The notes under the pieces: model-generated | Database searches by the model: none | What the model was told of the DNA's origin: nothing | What the model saw: only the letters and a program-made list of their open reading frames with translations | Shown here: positions 1 to 6,296 of the stretch, one piece after another | Position numbering within the stretch: position 1 is the first letter of the stretch | Layout of the letters: each line of letters starts with the position of its first letter | Translations under genes and position numbers: made by a program | DNA from: Dehalococcoidales bacterium | GTDB lineage: Bacteria > Chloroflexota > Dehalococcoidia > Dehalococcoidales > UBA5760 | Direction: 5' to 3' | Assembly: GCA_028710655.1 (NCBI GenBank) | Contig: JAQTTS010000055.1 | Location: 1-9,996 of the forward strand | Length of the DNA stretch: 9,996 bases

Positions 1-402
1 CAGGGTGAGACTAAGCCGGACTTTGTCATCTGGGGCACCAACCTGGAGATGGCCAGCAACAAAGCTGATAGTGAGTACGTCACCAAGTCAGGCACCAGCT
101 TTGCCGCTCCCATGCTCTCCGGGCTTACCGGTTTGCTGTGGGAGAGCGGGCGCAGGGCATACGGTGAAGCATGGCAGTTCCGCTGGAAGGAAGCCCGCCA
201 GTTTGCGCCTTACTTCTCCACCAAACCGCAGAGTGCGCCGGTGAACAAGGATAACAACTACGGATTCGGACTGCCGGCGATGGGTACGATGCTCGGCCAG
301 GTAGCCCAGGTAAATGCACCGTCCCAGGACATGTCGGGCGCCATGAGCACGCTCATGATGATGACTACGTTCTTCGGGATGATAAAGGGAGTAGTGGCAT
401 GA
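1..402 (+). CDS. Subtilisin-like serine protease (peptidase S8), C-terminal part, truncated by window start
   Basis: The reading frame is open from base 1, so the N-terminus and the catalytic Asp and His lie outside the window. The first codons read KPDFVIWGTN, which corresponds to the KPDVVAPG-like stretch that precedes the active-site serine in subtilases. GTSFAAP follows, the canonical GTSMAAP motif, with the nucleophilic Ser at codon 33 (bases 97-99). The protease should therefore be active if the missing half is intact. Unusually, the last 23 or so residues are hydrophobic and methionine-rich (STLMMMTTFFGMIKGVV), like a C-terminal membrane anchor; a similar tail ends the gene at 1763. 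The stop overlaps the next start (ATGA at 399-402), so it is translationally coupled to the zinc-ribbon membrane protein. Its position ahead of likely exported beta-sandwich proteins suggests it may process surface or particle proteins, which is inference. The family call is firm; the substrate is unknown. Confidence 0.88.
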   Translation, partial: QGETKPDFVIWGTNLEMASNKADSEYVTKSGTSFAAPMLSGLTGLLWESGRRAYGEAWQFRWKEARQFAPYFSTKPQSAPVNKDNNYGFGLPAMGTMLGQVAQVNAPSQDMSGAMSTLMMMTTFFGMIKGVVA

Positions 403-740
403 CTTCACTAAAGAATGTACCCGGGTTTATGGCTTTCGCCCTGTCGCGGGCTATTGCCCATCCCAGGACGCCAATTCGGTATTACTTTTGTCCGGACTGC
501 CGGGTCAACATCCCGCTTGGACAGACCGAGTGTCCTTCATGTGGTCTTAAGGTCGGCAATAGCCCTGAACCCCGCCAGATATCGCCGATCCCCTGGTGGG
601 GAGCGATGCTGGTAATGGTCGTCGGAGTAGCCACCTGGGTGGTCGGGAGTTGCTTTAACGTATCAGGTCTGGATGAGGCGGGGCGGGCACTGGTGTATAT
701 ACCATTGGGGTCGCTTTTCGGAATGTCAATGCCAAGGTAA
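399..740 (+). CDS. Small zinc-ribbon membrane protein
   Basis: This is a 113-residue protein with a four-cysteine zinc ribbon: C31-P-D-C34 and C45-P-S-C48, separated by a short turn. A strong hydrophobic helix follows at about residues 66-87 (WWGAMLVMVVGVATWVVG). A second, weaker hydrophobic stretch at about 95-111 ends the protein, so it may cross the membrane once or twice. No enzymatic motif is visible. The start overlaps the protease stop by four bases, and the next gene begins 16 bases after its stop, so it belongs to the same operon. The zinc ribbon is probably cytoplasmic (inference) and could mediate protein or nucleic acid contacts. Similar zinc-ribbon plus membrane-helix layouts recur downstream at 6296 and 7525. 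Function not recognised. Confidence 0.75.
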   Translation: MTSLKNVPGFMAFALSRAIAHPRTPIRYYFCPDCRVNIPLGQTECPSCGLKVGNSPEPRQISPIPWWGAMLVMVVGVATWVVGSCFNVSGLDEAGRALVYIPLGSLFGMSMPR

Positions 741-756
741 GAGGAAAGGGTAGTAG

Positions 757-1140
757 ATGGCACAGTACGCACAGATAGTCGAGATAGTAGCCCCGTCTCA
801 GGCCGTGCCTGGGGAAAGGGTGGACATTACCGTCAGGATTAAGAACACCTATTCGGCGGCGATCGGCGTCATGGCGGGCGGCTCACTGGAGTATGGCGTA
901 ACGCCCTGGCCGGGCATCACCTTCCCGGAAAACAACGCAAATGTCGAAGGCGGAGCTATCCGCTCTTTCAGCGGCAACTTCATCATGCCGAACAAAGCGG
1001 TAACCATCCATGCCTACAGCTACTGGTATGGCGCGGACGGCTACTGGTATTTCGATGACGAGAAGACAAAGTATGTTGCTCTGGCTACCCTGACGCCGCA
1101 GGTGAGCGAGTTCCGGATAGCCGATTTCTATAGAGTCTAG
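757..1140 (+). CDS. Beta-sandwich (Ig-like/CARDB-like) protein, paralog 1
   Basis: This 127-residue protein starts at ATG 757 behind a purine-rich GAGGAAAGGG site at 741-750. The sequence alternates hydrophobic and polar residues as expected for beta strands. An early PGERVDITVRIKN segment (residues 18-30) is typical of bacterial Ig-like domains of the CARDB type, which often occur in secreted or surface proteins. It also contains aromatic-rich strands (YSYWYGADGYWYFDDE). The last 14 residues, PQVSEFRIADFYRV, match the end of the next gene at eight positions and conservatively at four more. No classical signal peptide is seen, so export, if any, would use another route or assembly into a particle. 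The three consecutive beta-sandwich genes look like a duplicated set. A structural or adhesive role is inference. Confidence 0.72.
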   Translation: MAQYAQIVEIVAPSQAVPGERVDITVRIKNTYSAAIGVMAGGSLEYGVTPWPGITFPENNANVEGGAIRSFSGNFIMPNKAVTIHAYSYWYGADGYWYFDDEKTKYVALATLTPQVSEFRIADFYRV

Positions 1141-1144
1141 GAGG
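1139..1144 (+). promoter_or_regulatory. Shine-Dalgarno AGGAGG overlapping the upstream TAG
   Basis: A perfect AGGAGG begins inside the TAG stop of the preceding gene. It lies six bases before ATG 1151 and directly abuts TTG 1145, so it selects the ATG as start of the second beta-sandwich gene. The overlap of stop and ribosome binding site implies termination-reinitiation coupling. Confidence 0.8.
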
Positions 1145-1150
1145 TTGAAC

Positions 1151-1753
1151 ATGGAACTTAAAACACTGGAATTAGGACTCAAGGCGATTCGAGTGCTGCA
1201 GGATGGCTCCGACCCGCCGGAGGAAGCCTTGCTTGTACCCGGGTGGTACATCGACCCGCAGACAGGGCAGCGTATATTTTATGATCCCGGTTCTGCCAAA
1301 TTCTATACGCTGGCCGGCGGGGTCTATATCCCGCTCGGTTATATGAACCCGGCGCCGAAGCAGGTGGCCGTAGCGCCCGGCGACAGGCTCAAGGTAACCA
1401 TATCTTTCAAGTACACCGGGCCGGCGATCACCGGAGTAACGGGATACTATTGCCTGGGAGTCAACGGGCTTTTCGGATTTGACGAGAAACTGGTGCAGAA
1501 GACCACGTTTAACCTTCCCCAGGTGACCTCTCCGCCGTCAGTTCCGAATGTCAGTGATTACTATACGTTCACTATCCCGACAGGCATCGGCACCAACTGG
1601 GACGATATCTATGTCAAGATATTCGGCGGCAGCCCCAGTATCGCCGGGGAAGCTACCACGCCCTACCTGTTTGGATATGAGAACGCTCTGACCATCGCCG
1701 GCGTCCAGCCGAATATCACGGAGTTCAAGATCGCCGATTTCGCCAAGGTGTAG
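1151..1753 (+). CDS. Beta-sandwich (Ig-like) protein, paralog 2
   Basis: This is a 200-residue protein. ATG 1151 is chosen over TTG 1145 because AGGAGG at 1139-1144 leaves six bases to the ATG and none to the TTG. The first 65 residues are an extra segment with a PGWYIDPQTGQRIFYDPG stretch (about 30-47). A beta-sandwich domain follows, opening with APGDRLKVTISFKYTG (about 75-90), clearly related to PGERVDITVRIKN upstream and to VGEKIRVTVSFKYV downstream. It closes with PNITEFKIADFAKV, the shared C-terminal motif. The TAG stop is followed, in the same frame, by three codons and then the GTG start of the third paralog, so read-through or loss of one stop would fuse them. No signal peptide or catalytic motif is visible. 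A surface or particle structural component is inferred from fold and context only. Confidence 0.75.
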   Translation: MELKTLELGLKAIRVLQDGSDPPEEALLVPGWYIDPQTGQRIFYDPGSAKFYTLAGGVYIPLGYMNPAPKQVAVAPGDRLKVTISFKYTGPAITGVTGYYCLGVNGLFGFDEKLVQKTTFNLPQVTSPPSVPNVSDYYTFTIPTGIGTNWDDIYVKIFGGSPSIAGEATTPYLFGYENALTIAGVQPNITEFKIADFAKV

Positions 1754-1757
1754 GAGG
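1752..1757 (+). promoter_or_regulatory. Shine-Dalgarno AGGAGG overlapping TAG, decides GTG start
   Basis: AGGAGG starts within the TAG at 1751-1753 and lies five bases before GTG 1763. An ATG at 1758 is too close and runs into TGA after two codons, so GTG 1763 is the start. The arrangement repeats the one at 1139-1144. Confidence 0.8.
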
Positions 1758-1762
1758 ATGAA

Positions 1763-2239
1763 GTGACGCTCGATATTGCCTTAGCGCCGATGGCTTTAGA
1801 GCCTAATACATTCAATGTTGGGGAGAAGATCCGGGTGACCGTCTCCTTCAAGTACGTTGTTGGGGTAAATACCACCGTAAAATTGCTGGCCGGTCCGTAC
1901 TCAACCAATCTCTTCGGTAAGCACCTGGTTAGCGCTTGCGTGGGACAGGCTGAAATACAGTTGTCTGCATCTTCCACTCCGGCTGATGGAAACGGGACGG
2001 TGGATTTTATCCTCATCGCCAAGTCCCTGGGCGGCATCGACAACGGGACCTACGGCTTGAGGGTATGGATTGAAGATACCAATGCCGTCGCCGAGCAGGA
2101 CAACGTTCTCATTGTCTCGGGAAACACGGGCGGCGGGGATATGTTCACGTCAATGATGCCCATGCTGATGATGGTTATGATGATGGGAATGATTATGCCG
2201 ATGACCAGGCATATGGGTGAGGGAGTCGAAGAGGAATGA
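1763..2239 (+). CDS. Beta-sandwich protein with Met-rich C-terminal membrane tail, paralog 3
   Basis: This 158-residue protein starts at GTG with AGGAGG five bases upstream. Residues 1-120 form a CARDB/Ig-like beta-sandwich: VGEKIRVTVSFKYV at about 19-32 and a late strand GTYGLRVWIEDTNAVAEQDN, which is typical of the last strands of such domains. A GNTGGGD linker leads to a very unusual hydrophobic segment at residues 127-151, where 13 of 25 residues are methionine (for example MLMMVMMMGMIMPM). The protein ends with the acidic GEGVEEE. This looks like a C-terminal membrane anchor or a hydrophobic assembly helix. It is in the same frame as the preceding gene, separated by one TAG. Its stop overlaps the recombinase start (ATGA). 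It may anchor the other two paralogs, which is inference. Confidence 0.75.
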   Translation: MTLDIALAPMALEPNTFNVGEKIRVTVSFKYVVGVNTTVKLLAGPYSTNLFGKHLVSACVGQAEIQLSASSTPADGNGTVDFILIAKSLGGIDNGTYGLRVWIEDTNAVAEQDNVLIVSGNTGGGDMFTSMMPMLMMVMMMGMIMPMTRHMGEGVEEE

Positions 2240-2925
2240 AAGCCTACCTGGAACCGGACGAGGTCGAGAGGCTGGTACAGGCCGCGGAGTACCTGCGGGA
2301 CAGGCTGCTAATCCGGTTGCTGTTTCATCTCGGCTGTCGTGTGTCGGAGGCTCTGGGAATAAAAGCAAGCGACATTGACTTCAAGCAGGGACTGGTAACC
2401 ATCCAGCACCTGAAGCAGCGTATAAAGCTCTCTTGCCCGGAATGCAGCGCCAGGCTGGGGAAGGGGCACAAGTTTTGCCCGGTCTGCGGAGGCAAGGTGG
2501 AGAAGGCGGTTGCCGATAAAAAAGAGCACCGTAAGTTCCGTGTCCTGCCGCTAGATGAGGCAACCATGAAAATGCTGAAAGAGTACCTGGGACGAGGCGG
2601 AGCCAACTCCAAAAGCAAACTGATTTTTGGCTTGAGCCGCCACCGGGCCTGGCAGATAGTAAAGGAATGTGCCGAGAAAGCCCGGCTGCCATGCCTAGTC
2701 AACTCCGAGAGCGGCAAGGTGCACAATGTCAGCCCTCACCGGCTCCGGGACGCCTTTGCCGTCATGGCGGTCAAACAGAATGACTCGGGGGACGGTATCA
2801 GGCTGCTGCAGGAGCACCTGGGTCACCAGAGTATCACCACTACCATGAGGTACCGGAAAGTATCGGGAGAAGAGCAGAAGGAGTGGTACCGGAAACTGTG
2901 GCAAGGAGGAAACGAAAATGGGTAA
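2236..2925 (+). CDS. Tyrosine recombinase/integrase with inserted zinc ribbon
   Basis: This 229-residue protein matches the catalytic domain of phage-integrase-type tyrosine recombinases, which cut and rejoin DNA through a tyrosine-DNA intermediate. The catalytic set is visible: R35 in GCRVSEALG, a candidate Lys at 60 or 100, H168 and R171 in HRLRDAF, H197 in LGHQSITTT, and the nucleophile Y206. Between the early strands and RKFRVLPL a four-Cys zinc ribbon is inserted (C67, C70, C81, C84), which standard family members lack. The N-terminal SAM-like core-binding domain is also missing: catalytic homology starts by residue 5, and full-length relatives are about 300 residues. The zinc ribbon may replace part of the DNA-binding function (inference). 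The gene lies mid-operon, coupled to both neighbours, so whether it integrates this element or serves another recombination role, such as resolution or inversion, is not settled. Confidence 0.9.
   Translation: MKAYLEPDEVERLVQAAEYLRDRLLIRLLFHLGCRVSEALGIKASDIDFKQGLVTIQHLKQRIKLSCPECSARLGKGHKFCPVCGGKVEKAVADKKEHRKFRVLPLDEATMKMLKEYLGRGGANSKSKLIFGLSRHRAWQIVKECAEKARLPCLVNSESGKVHNVSPHRLRDAFAVMAVKQNDSGDGIRLLQEHLGHQSITTTMRYRKVSGEEQKEWYRKLWQGGNENG
2903..2909 (+). promoter_or_regulatory. Shine-Dalgarno AAGGAGG inside recombinase 3' end
   Basis: AAGGAGG lies eight bases before ATG 2918, inside the recombinase coding region. It supports the start of the small downstream gene even though that start overlaps the recombinase stop by eight bases. 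Confidence 0.75.
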
Positions 2926-3223
2926 ATACGCCAATCATGAGGAGTTCGGGGTCAATGCCCCGATCAACTACCGGGAGGACACCACCAGCGAGTCTTTTCT
3001 TAAAGGCATGTCTGCGATAACCCCGCCCGGGATGAAACCCAGGTCCAGCCGCGGCAAGAAGTTCGAAGAGAAGACCGATTTCAAGGCGTCGGCGAGATGG
3101 CATCGCAACTTCGATCTGGCCATGTTCGGCGGGTCCGATATCGAGAGCAAGGACTTCGAATCCGGGCAGATGAGCCTAGAAGGCAAGCTCAACGGCGTCA
3201 AGAGAATCGCGGGGAGGACGTAA
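2918..3223 (+). CDS. Small hypothetical protein
   Basis: This 101-residue, hydrophilic, basic and probably soluble protein is not one I recognise. Its ATG overlaps the recombinase stop by eight bases and is supported by AAGGAGG at 2903-2909. There is no membrane helix, cysteine pair or enzyme motif. The composition is rich in Lys, Arg, Gly and Ser (PPGMKPRSSRGKKFEEKTDF), with a middle stretch KASARWHRNFDLAMFGGSD and a polar C-terminus. Its TAA stop overlaps the next ATG by one base (TAATG at 3221-3225), so it is coupled to the DUF192-like gene. The neighbourhood does not reveal its role; an accessory factor for the recombinase is one possibility without direct evidence. Confidence 0.65.
   Translation: MGKYANHEEFGVNAPINYREDTTSESFLKGMSAITPPGMKPRSSRGKKFEEKTDFKASARWHRNFDLAMFGGSDIESKDFESGQMSLEGKLNGVKRIAGRT
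3211..3217 (+). promoter_or_regulatory. Shine-Dalgarno GGGGAGG, decides ATG 3223
   Basis: GGGGAGG ends five bases before ATG 3223. The frame stays open upstream to an ATG at 3097, but that 42-codon extension is Arg-rich, overlaps the previous gene completely and has no such site. The start at 3223 is therefore preferred. Confidence 0.7.
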
Positions 3224-4734
3224 TGACAGGACAGGCAGTTGTAAGAATCAAGGATGGAGAGTGGCTTGTCAGCCTGGCTGTCACTCCCTGGGAGATGGAG
3301 CAGGGTCTGGGCGGATTGCCGGAGCTACAGCCGGGAACCGGCATGCTGTTTGACCTTGGTATTGAGCAGACTATCCATGTGACCACCATACCCATGCTTT
3401 TCCCCCTGGATATCGCCTTTCTGTCGGAGGAGTTGACGGTTACCGAGGTCTACCGCAATGTTGAACCCGGTTACCTGGTTACCAGCACTCAACCCGCTCG
3501 CTATTTCATCGAGGTCAACGCCGGCGAGCTTGAGGGTATAGCGCCAGGAGAGACGGTCTCCGTGGACTTGTTGCCCTTTGAAGAAACGCCGGTGGCTCCT
3601 GACTGGCTTTCAATGATGTTCAGCCTGGCGGGTTTTCTCCTACTGGGAACCCTTACAGTGAACATTGCCAGGGACTTCACCGGCAATGCATTCGAGGAGC
3701 CGGAAGAGAAGCCGGCATTTCTGCCCCAGGTGTCGTCACGGAAGTCAACAGCTGGCTACGAGATGGAGAGGGACAGAATGGGGAATATCATCCTCACCAG
3801 GTCGGACGACCCCAAGAAAGACGTGTTCCTGCAGTTTGAATCCGATAAAGAGCTTGTTTATGACCTGCTGAAAAAGGCAGAGAAGAAGGGCCTGGATGCA
3901 GGCTGGAAGATCAAGATAAAGCGAAGCGAGCCAAGAACGTCGGTACTGGATGAACTTTGGGAAAGCTCAGTCCAGCCTCAAAGACTGCCCTCAACGGTTA
4001 AAAAGCCAGCCAGGCATGATATCAAGGTGGATACCTGGCAGGAGCGGGATAGACTCGGGATATGGCTCACCGATAAACGTACCAACAAAGTGATTGCCGA
4101 GTGGTGGGATGATGGTGCCCGACAGATGTTTGAAGATGGCTTCTTCAAGCCGGGCATGATACGCCAGCAGGCGATAACAGGCCATGACTTTGAAGAAAGT
4201 GTCATGGCTTATGCCGAAAGCGTAGGGATACTGACACCAACAATTTCGCCGGCTGTAAAGCCCAGTTCCAGCGGTGATACCCCTGTCGTCGACCTTGTGG
4301 AGAAATGGTCCAAAGCAAAGAGAAACTCGACACTGGCGCTGAAAGACCTTGAGGCCATCAGCCAGAGATATGATATCACGGACTGCAAAGAAGCCCTGCT
4401 CGAATACCGGGACATAGACCGCTCTGACTACAGCGATGCGGAGGAATACCAGGAAGCGCGTGATGAGGCATGGGAGGCATTTATTGAGTGCCTGGAGTCT
4501 CTGTCTGGAGAAGAGGAGACTGAGGGGGAGGAAAAAGACGAGAGGGAAACCTCCGGAAAAGCCCGGGCGGTAACACCCGAGCAACCGCGGCCGCCGCACC
4601 TCAAAAATAAGCTTGAATTCCTTCCCGACAGCCCGGAGTTCCTGGCTTACACAATTGATGACATCGGGTACCGCGACAGGATTGACTCGGCTTTCCTTGA
4701 CGCCATTACGCGGGCAAGGGGGAAACGGTCATGA
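3223..4734 (+). CDS. DUF192-like domain protein with membrane helix and large cytoplasmic-type tail
   Basis: This 503-residue protein uses ATG 3223, chosen by GGGGAGG at 3211. Residues 13-122 resemble DUF192: LAVTPWEMEQGLGGL, GTGMLFDLG, then IPMLFPLDIAFL and a late IAPGETVSVDL, matching the family order (ATT.E...GLM, GMLF, PLDI.FL, GD.V). Family function is not established. A transmembrane helix follows at about 127-148 (DWLSMMFSLAGFLLLGTLTV). The rest is soluble: a Lys/Glu-rich domain (about 180-245); a compact domain at about 265-345 with EWWDDGARQMFEDGFFKPG; a helical part with an acidic low-complexity linker at about 429-450; and a conserved-looking end. DUF192 proteins are usually only about 110-170 residues, so this is a chimera. 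Its stop overlaps the GHKL-fusion start (ATGA), suggesting the two proteins are made together. It may be a membrane receptor or scaffold, which is inference. Confidence 0.72.
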   Translation: MTGQAVVRIKDGEWLVSLAVTPWEMEQGLGGLPELQPGTGMLFDLGIEQTIHVTTIPMLFPLDIAFLSEELTVTEVYRNVEPGYLVTSTQPARYFIEVNAGELEGIAPGETVSVDLLPFEETPVAPDWLSMMFSLAGFLLLGTLTVNIARDFTGNAFEEPEEKPAFLPQVSSRKSTAGYEMERDRMGNIILTRSDDPKKDVFLQFESDKELVYDLLKKAEKKGLDAGWKIKIKRSEPRTSVLDELWESSVQPQRLPSTVKKPARHDIKVDTWQERDRLGIWLTDKRTNKVIAEWWDDGARQMFEDGFFKPGMIRQQAITGHDFEESVMAYAESVGILTPTISPAVKPSSSGDTPVVDLVEKWSKAKRNSTLALKDLEAISQRYDITDCKEALLEYRDIDRSDYSDAEEYQEARDEAWEAFIECLESLSGEEETEGEEKDERETSGKARAVTPEQPRPPHLKNKLEFLPDSPEFLAYTIDDIGYRDRIDSAFLDAITRARGKRS

Positions 4735-6296
4735 CTGTGATTGCAGCGCTTCCGAAAGTCCTAACTATGGACGAATACGAAGCCGAATGGAAGCCCCAGG
4801 GCTGGCAGATTATCATCATCGGCCCTACCTCCACCTGGCGTCAGGAATGGGGAGAGTGGGAAGCGATCAGGGACATCGTCCAGAACGCTCTCGATGAGTG
4901 CGAATATTACACGTATGGCTATGATGATGAAGGGCTGTATATCCGCGACGTGGGCAAAGGCATCGCCGTCGCCGATTTCCTGCTGGGCCCGCCCAAGCTC
5001 AAGCCGGACTACGCACGGGGGAAGTTCGGCGAAGGTATGAAGATCGCCGCCCTCGCCCTGCTACGCTTGGGATATTCGGTGAAAGTTGAGACTCAGGGCA
5101 GGGTGCTGTGGATTGTCTTCCTGGAACAGAAGACTAACGGTCATGCCCGGACACTGGCTGCGCTATGGAAGCCAAACGGCAGAAGACACGGCACCGCCTT
5201 TCATATTATCGGCTACCGCGGCACTGCTTTTGAAGACCGGTTTGCCGTAAACCTGCCGAGAAGATCTATCATCGCCGATGGGCCGAGTATGCTCAGCCAG
5301 CCTATCCGCCGCTTCAATCAGCTCATACAGCACAAGCTCCCTCCCGTGGAGAAGGAGTTTCCCGAGATGGTGAAAGCAGTGGGGGCGACTTTCACTGGTC
5401 AGTCCCGGATTTATGCCCGCGACATCTACATGAGAGAAATCAACAGCCCTTACTCCTATAACCTGTGGAGCTTCGACATGGCGCCGGACCGTCACAGCCC
5501 GAAGAACGAACCTGACCTCTGGACGGACGTGGGCAGGCTCTGGAGTTGCGTCACTAAAGTGGATCACCTGCAGGTGTTCCTGCAAATGGTGAAACAGCCG
5601 CCGGTTATTGAAACCGAGGAGAGCCACAACGTCAATATGGGCTCCTGGGACATGGGACGGGAGCCGGTGACGGGGAAGGACTATGCCGACTTTGTCCGGG
5701 AAAACGACTCGGTATGGCGGGAAGCCTGGATCAAGGTTATGGGTGAGAACGCAGTGATACGCACCGATGCCCGCTGGGACGGCATGGTCAAACACCTGGG
5801 CTATGAATCGGTAAGCGTCCAGTCCTATGTCAGGGATACCCTGGCCCGGGCAGTGACTACCGACAGGGAGCTGATAAGGACTTCACAAGAACGACTCCGC
5901 GAGGTAGAGGTAATTCCGGACGAGAAGCTGGAACATCGTTTCCGCACCCATCTCAACCTGGCCCGTGCCATAACGGGGAAGGTATTTCCGTATTCGCCTC
6001 CGTCCGGAGTCCACGTTGCCGTCATCCCTCCGGCCAGCGACCGGGTGAGAACCGCCGGCATGTACAGTACCGCCGTCGGCGAGGTCTATATATCACTGGA
6101 AATGATGGGGCGGGCGCGTTCGATGATTGACACCCTTGTGCACGAACTGGCTCACCACCGGCAGTATCGGACCATGGGGGAGGCCGAAGACCTGACCCCC
6201 GCTCACGCCGAGTCCATGACCTATATAGCCGCTGAGGTGGTAAAGGTTATTGCTGGAGGAGAGCTCGATGATTTGCTCAAGGAGGTGACCTGGTGA
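4731..6296 (+). CDS. GHKL-type ATPase fused to HExxH zinc metallopeptidase
   Basis: This is a 521-residue fusion. The N-terminus shows the Bergerat ATP-binding motifs of the GHKL superfamily (gyrase B, Hsp90, histidine kinases, MutL): N-box E44-AIRDIVQN52-ALD55, G1 D73-V-G75-K-G77, and G2 G97-KF-G100-E-G102. A middle region with IYARDIYM and YSYNLWSFDM (about 225-250) resembles the transducer part that follows the nucleotide domain in Hsp90/MORC-like proteins. No histidine kinase dimerisation domain is seen. Near the C-terminus is a zincin motif, H471-E-L-A-H475, with E494 in HAES, 19 residues after the second His, as a probable third ligand (gluzincin spacing). ATP-driven conformational change may control proteolysis (inference). 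There is no signal peptide or membrane helix. The start overlaps the DUF192-like stop, and the end overlaps the ArdC-like start, which is preceded by a perfect AAGGAGG. Confidence 0.85.
   Translation: MTVIAALPKVLTMDEYEAEWKPQGWQIIIIGPTSTWRQEWGEWEAIRDIVQNALDECEYYTYGYDDEGLYIRDVGKGIAVADFLLGPPKLKPDYARGKFGEGMKIAALALLRLGYSVKVETQGRVLWIVFLEQKTNGHARTLAALWKPNGRRHGTAFHIIGYRGTAFEDRFAVNLPRRSIIADGPSMLSQPIRRFNQLIQHKLPPVEKEFPEMVKAVGATFTGQSRIYARDIYMREINSPYSYNLWSFDMAPDRHSPKNEPDLWTDVGRLWSCVTKVDHLQVFLQMVKQPPVIETEESHNVNMGSWDMGREPVTGKDYADFVRENDSVWREAWIKVMGENAVIRTDARWDGMVKHLGYESVSVQSYVRDTLARAVTTDRELIRTSQERLREVEVIPDEKLEHRFRTHLNLARAITGKVFPYSPPSGVHVAVIPPASDRVRTAGMYSTAVGEVYISLEMMGRARSMIDTLVHELAHHRQYRTMGEAEDLTPAHAESMTYIAAEVVKVIAGGELDDLLKEVTW
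6279..6285 (+). promoter_or_regulatory. Strong Shine-Dalgarno AAGGAGG before ArdC-like gene
   Basis: AAGGAGG followed by TG closely matches the complement of the 16S rRNA 3' end. It lies seven bases before GTG 6293 and ten before ATG 6296. Both starts are in the same frame and differ by one residue; ATG is preferred on codon grounds only. The site lies within the 3' end of the GHKL-fusion gene. Confidence 0.75.

Noticed and set aside
3097..3222. Upstream extension of the DUF192-like frame to ATG 3097
   Set aside because: It lies wholly inside the preceding gene in another frame, is Arg-rich without domain likeness, and the ribosome binding site at 3211-3217 points to ATG 3223.
3991..4599. 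Minus-strand open frame of 202 codons inside the DUF192-like gene
   Set aside because: No motif and no usable ribosome binding context; it mirrors the plus-strand coding bias.
5163..5795. Minus-strand open frame of 210 codons inside the GHKL fusion
   Set aside because: The plus strand here encodes a protein with clear motifs on both sides; the reverse frame is His/Val/Arg-rich and has no domain.
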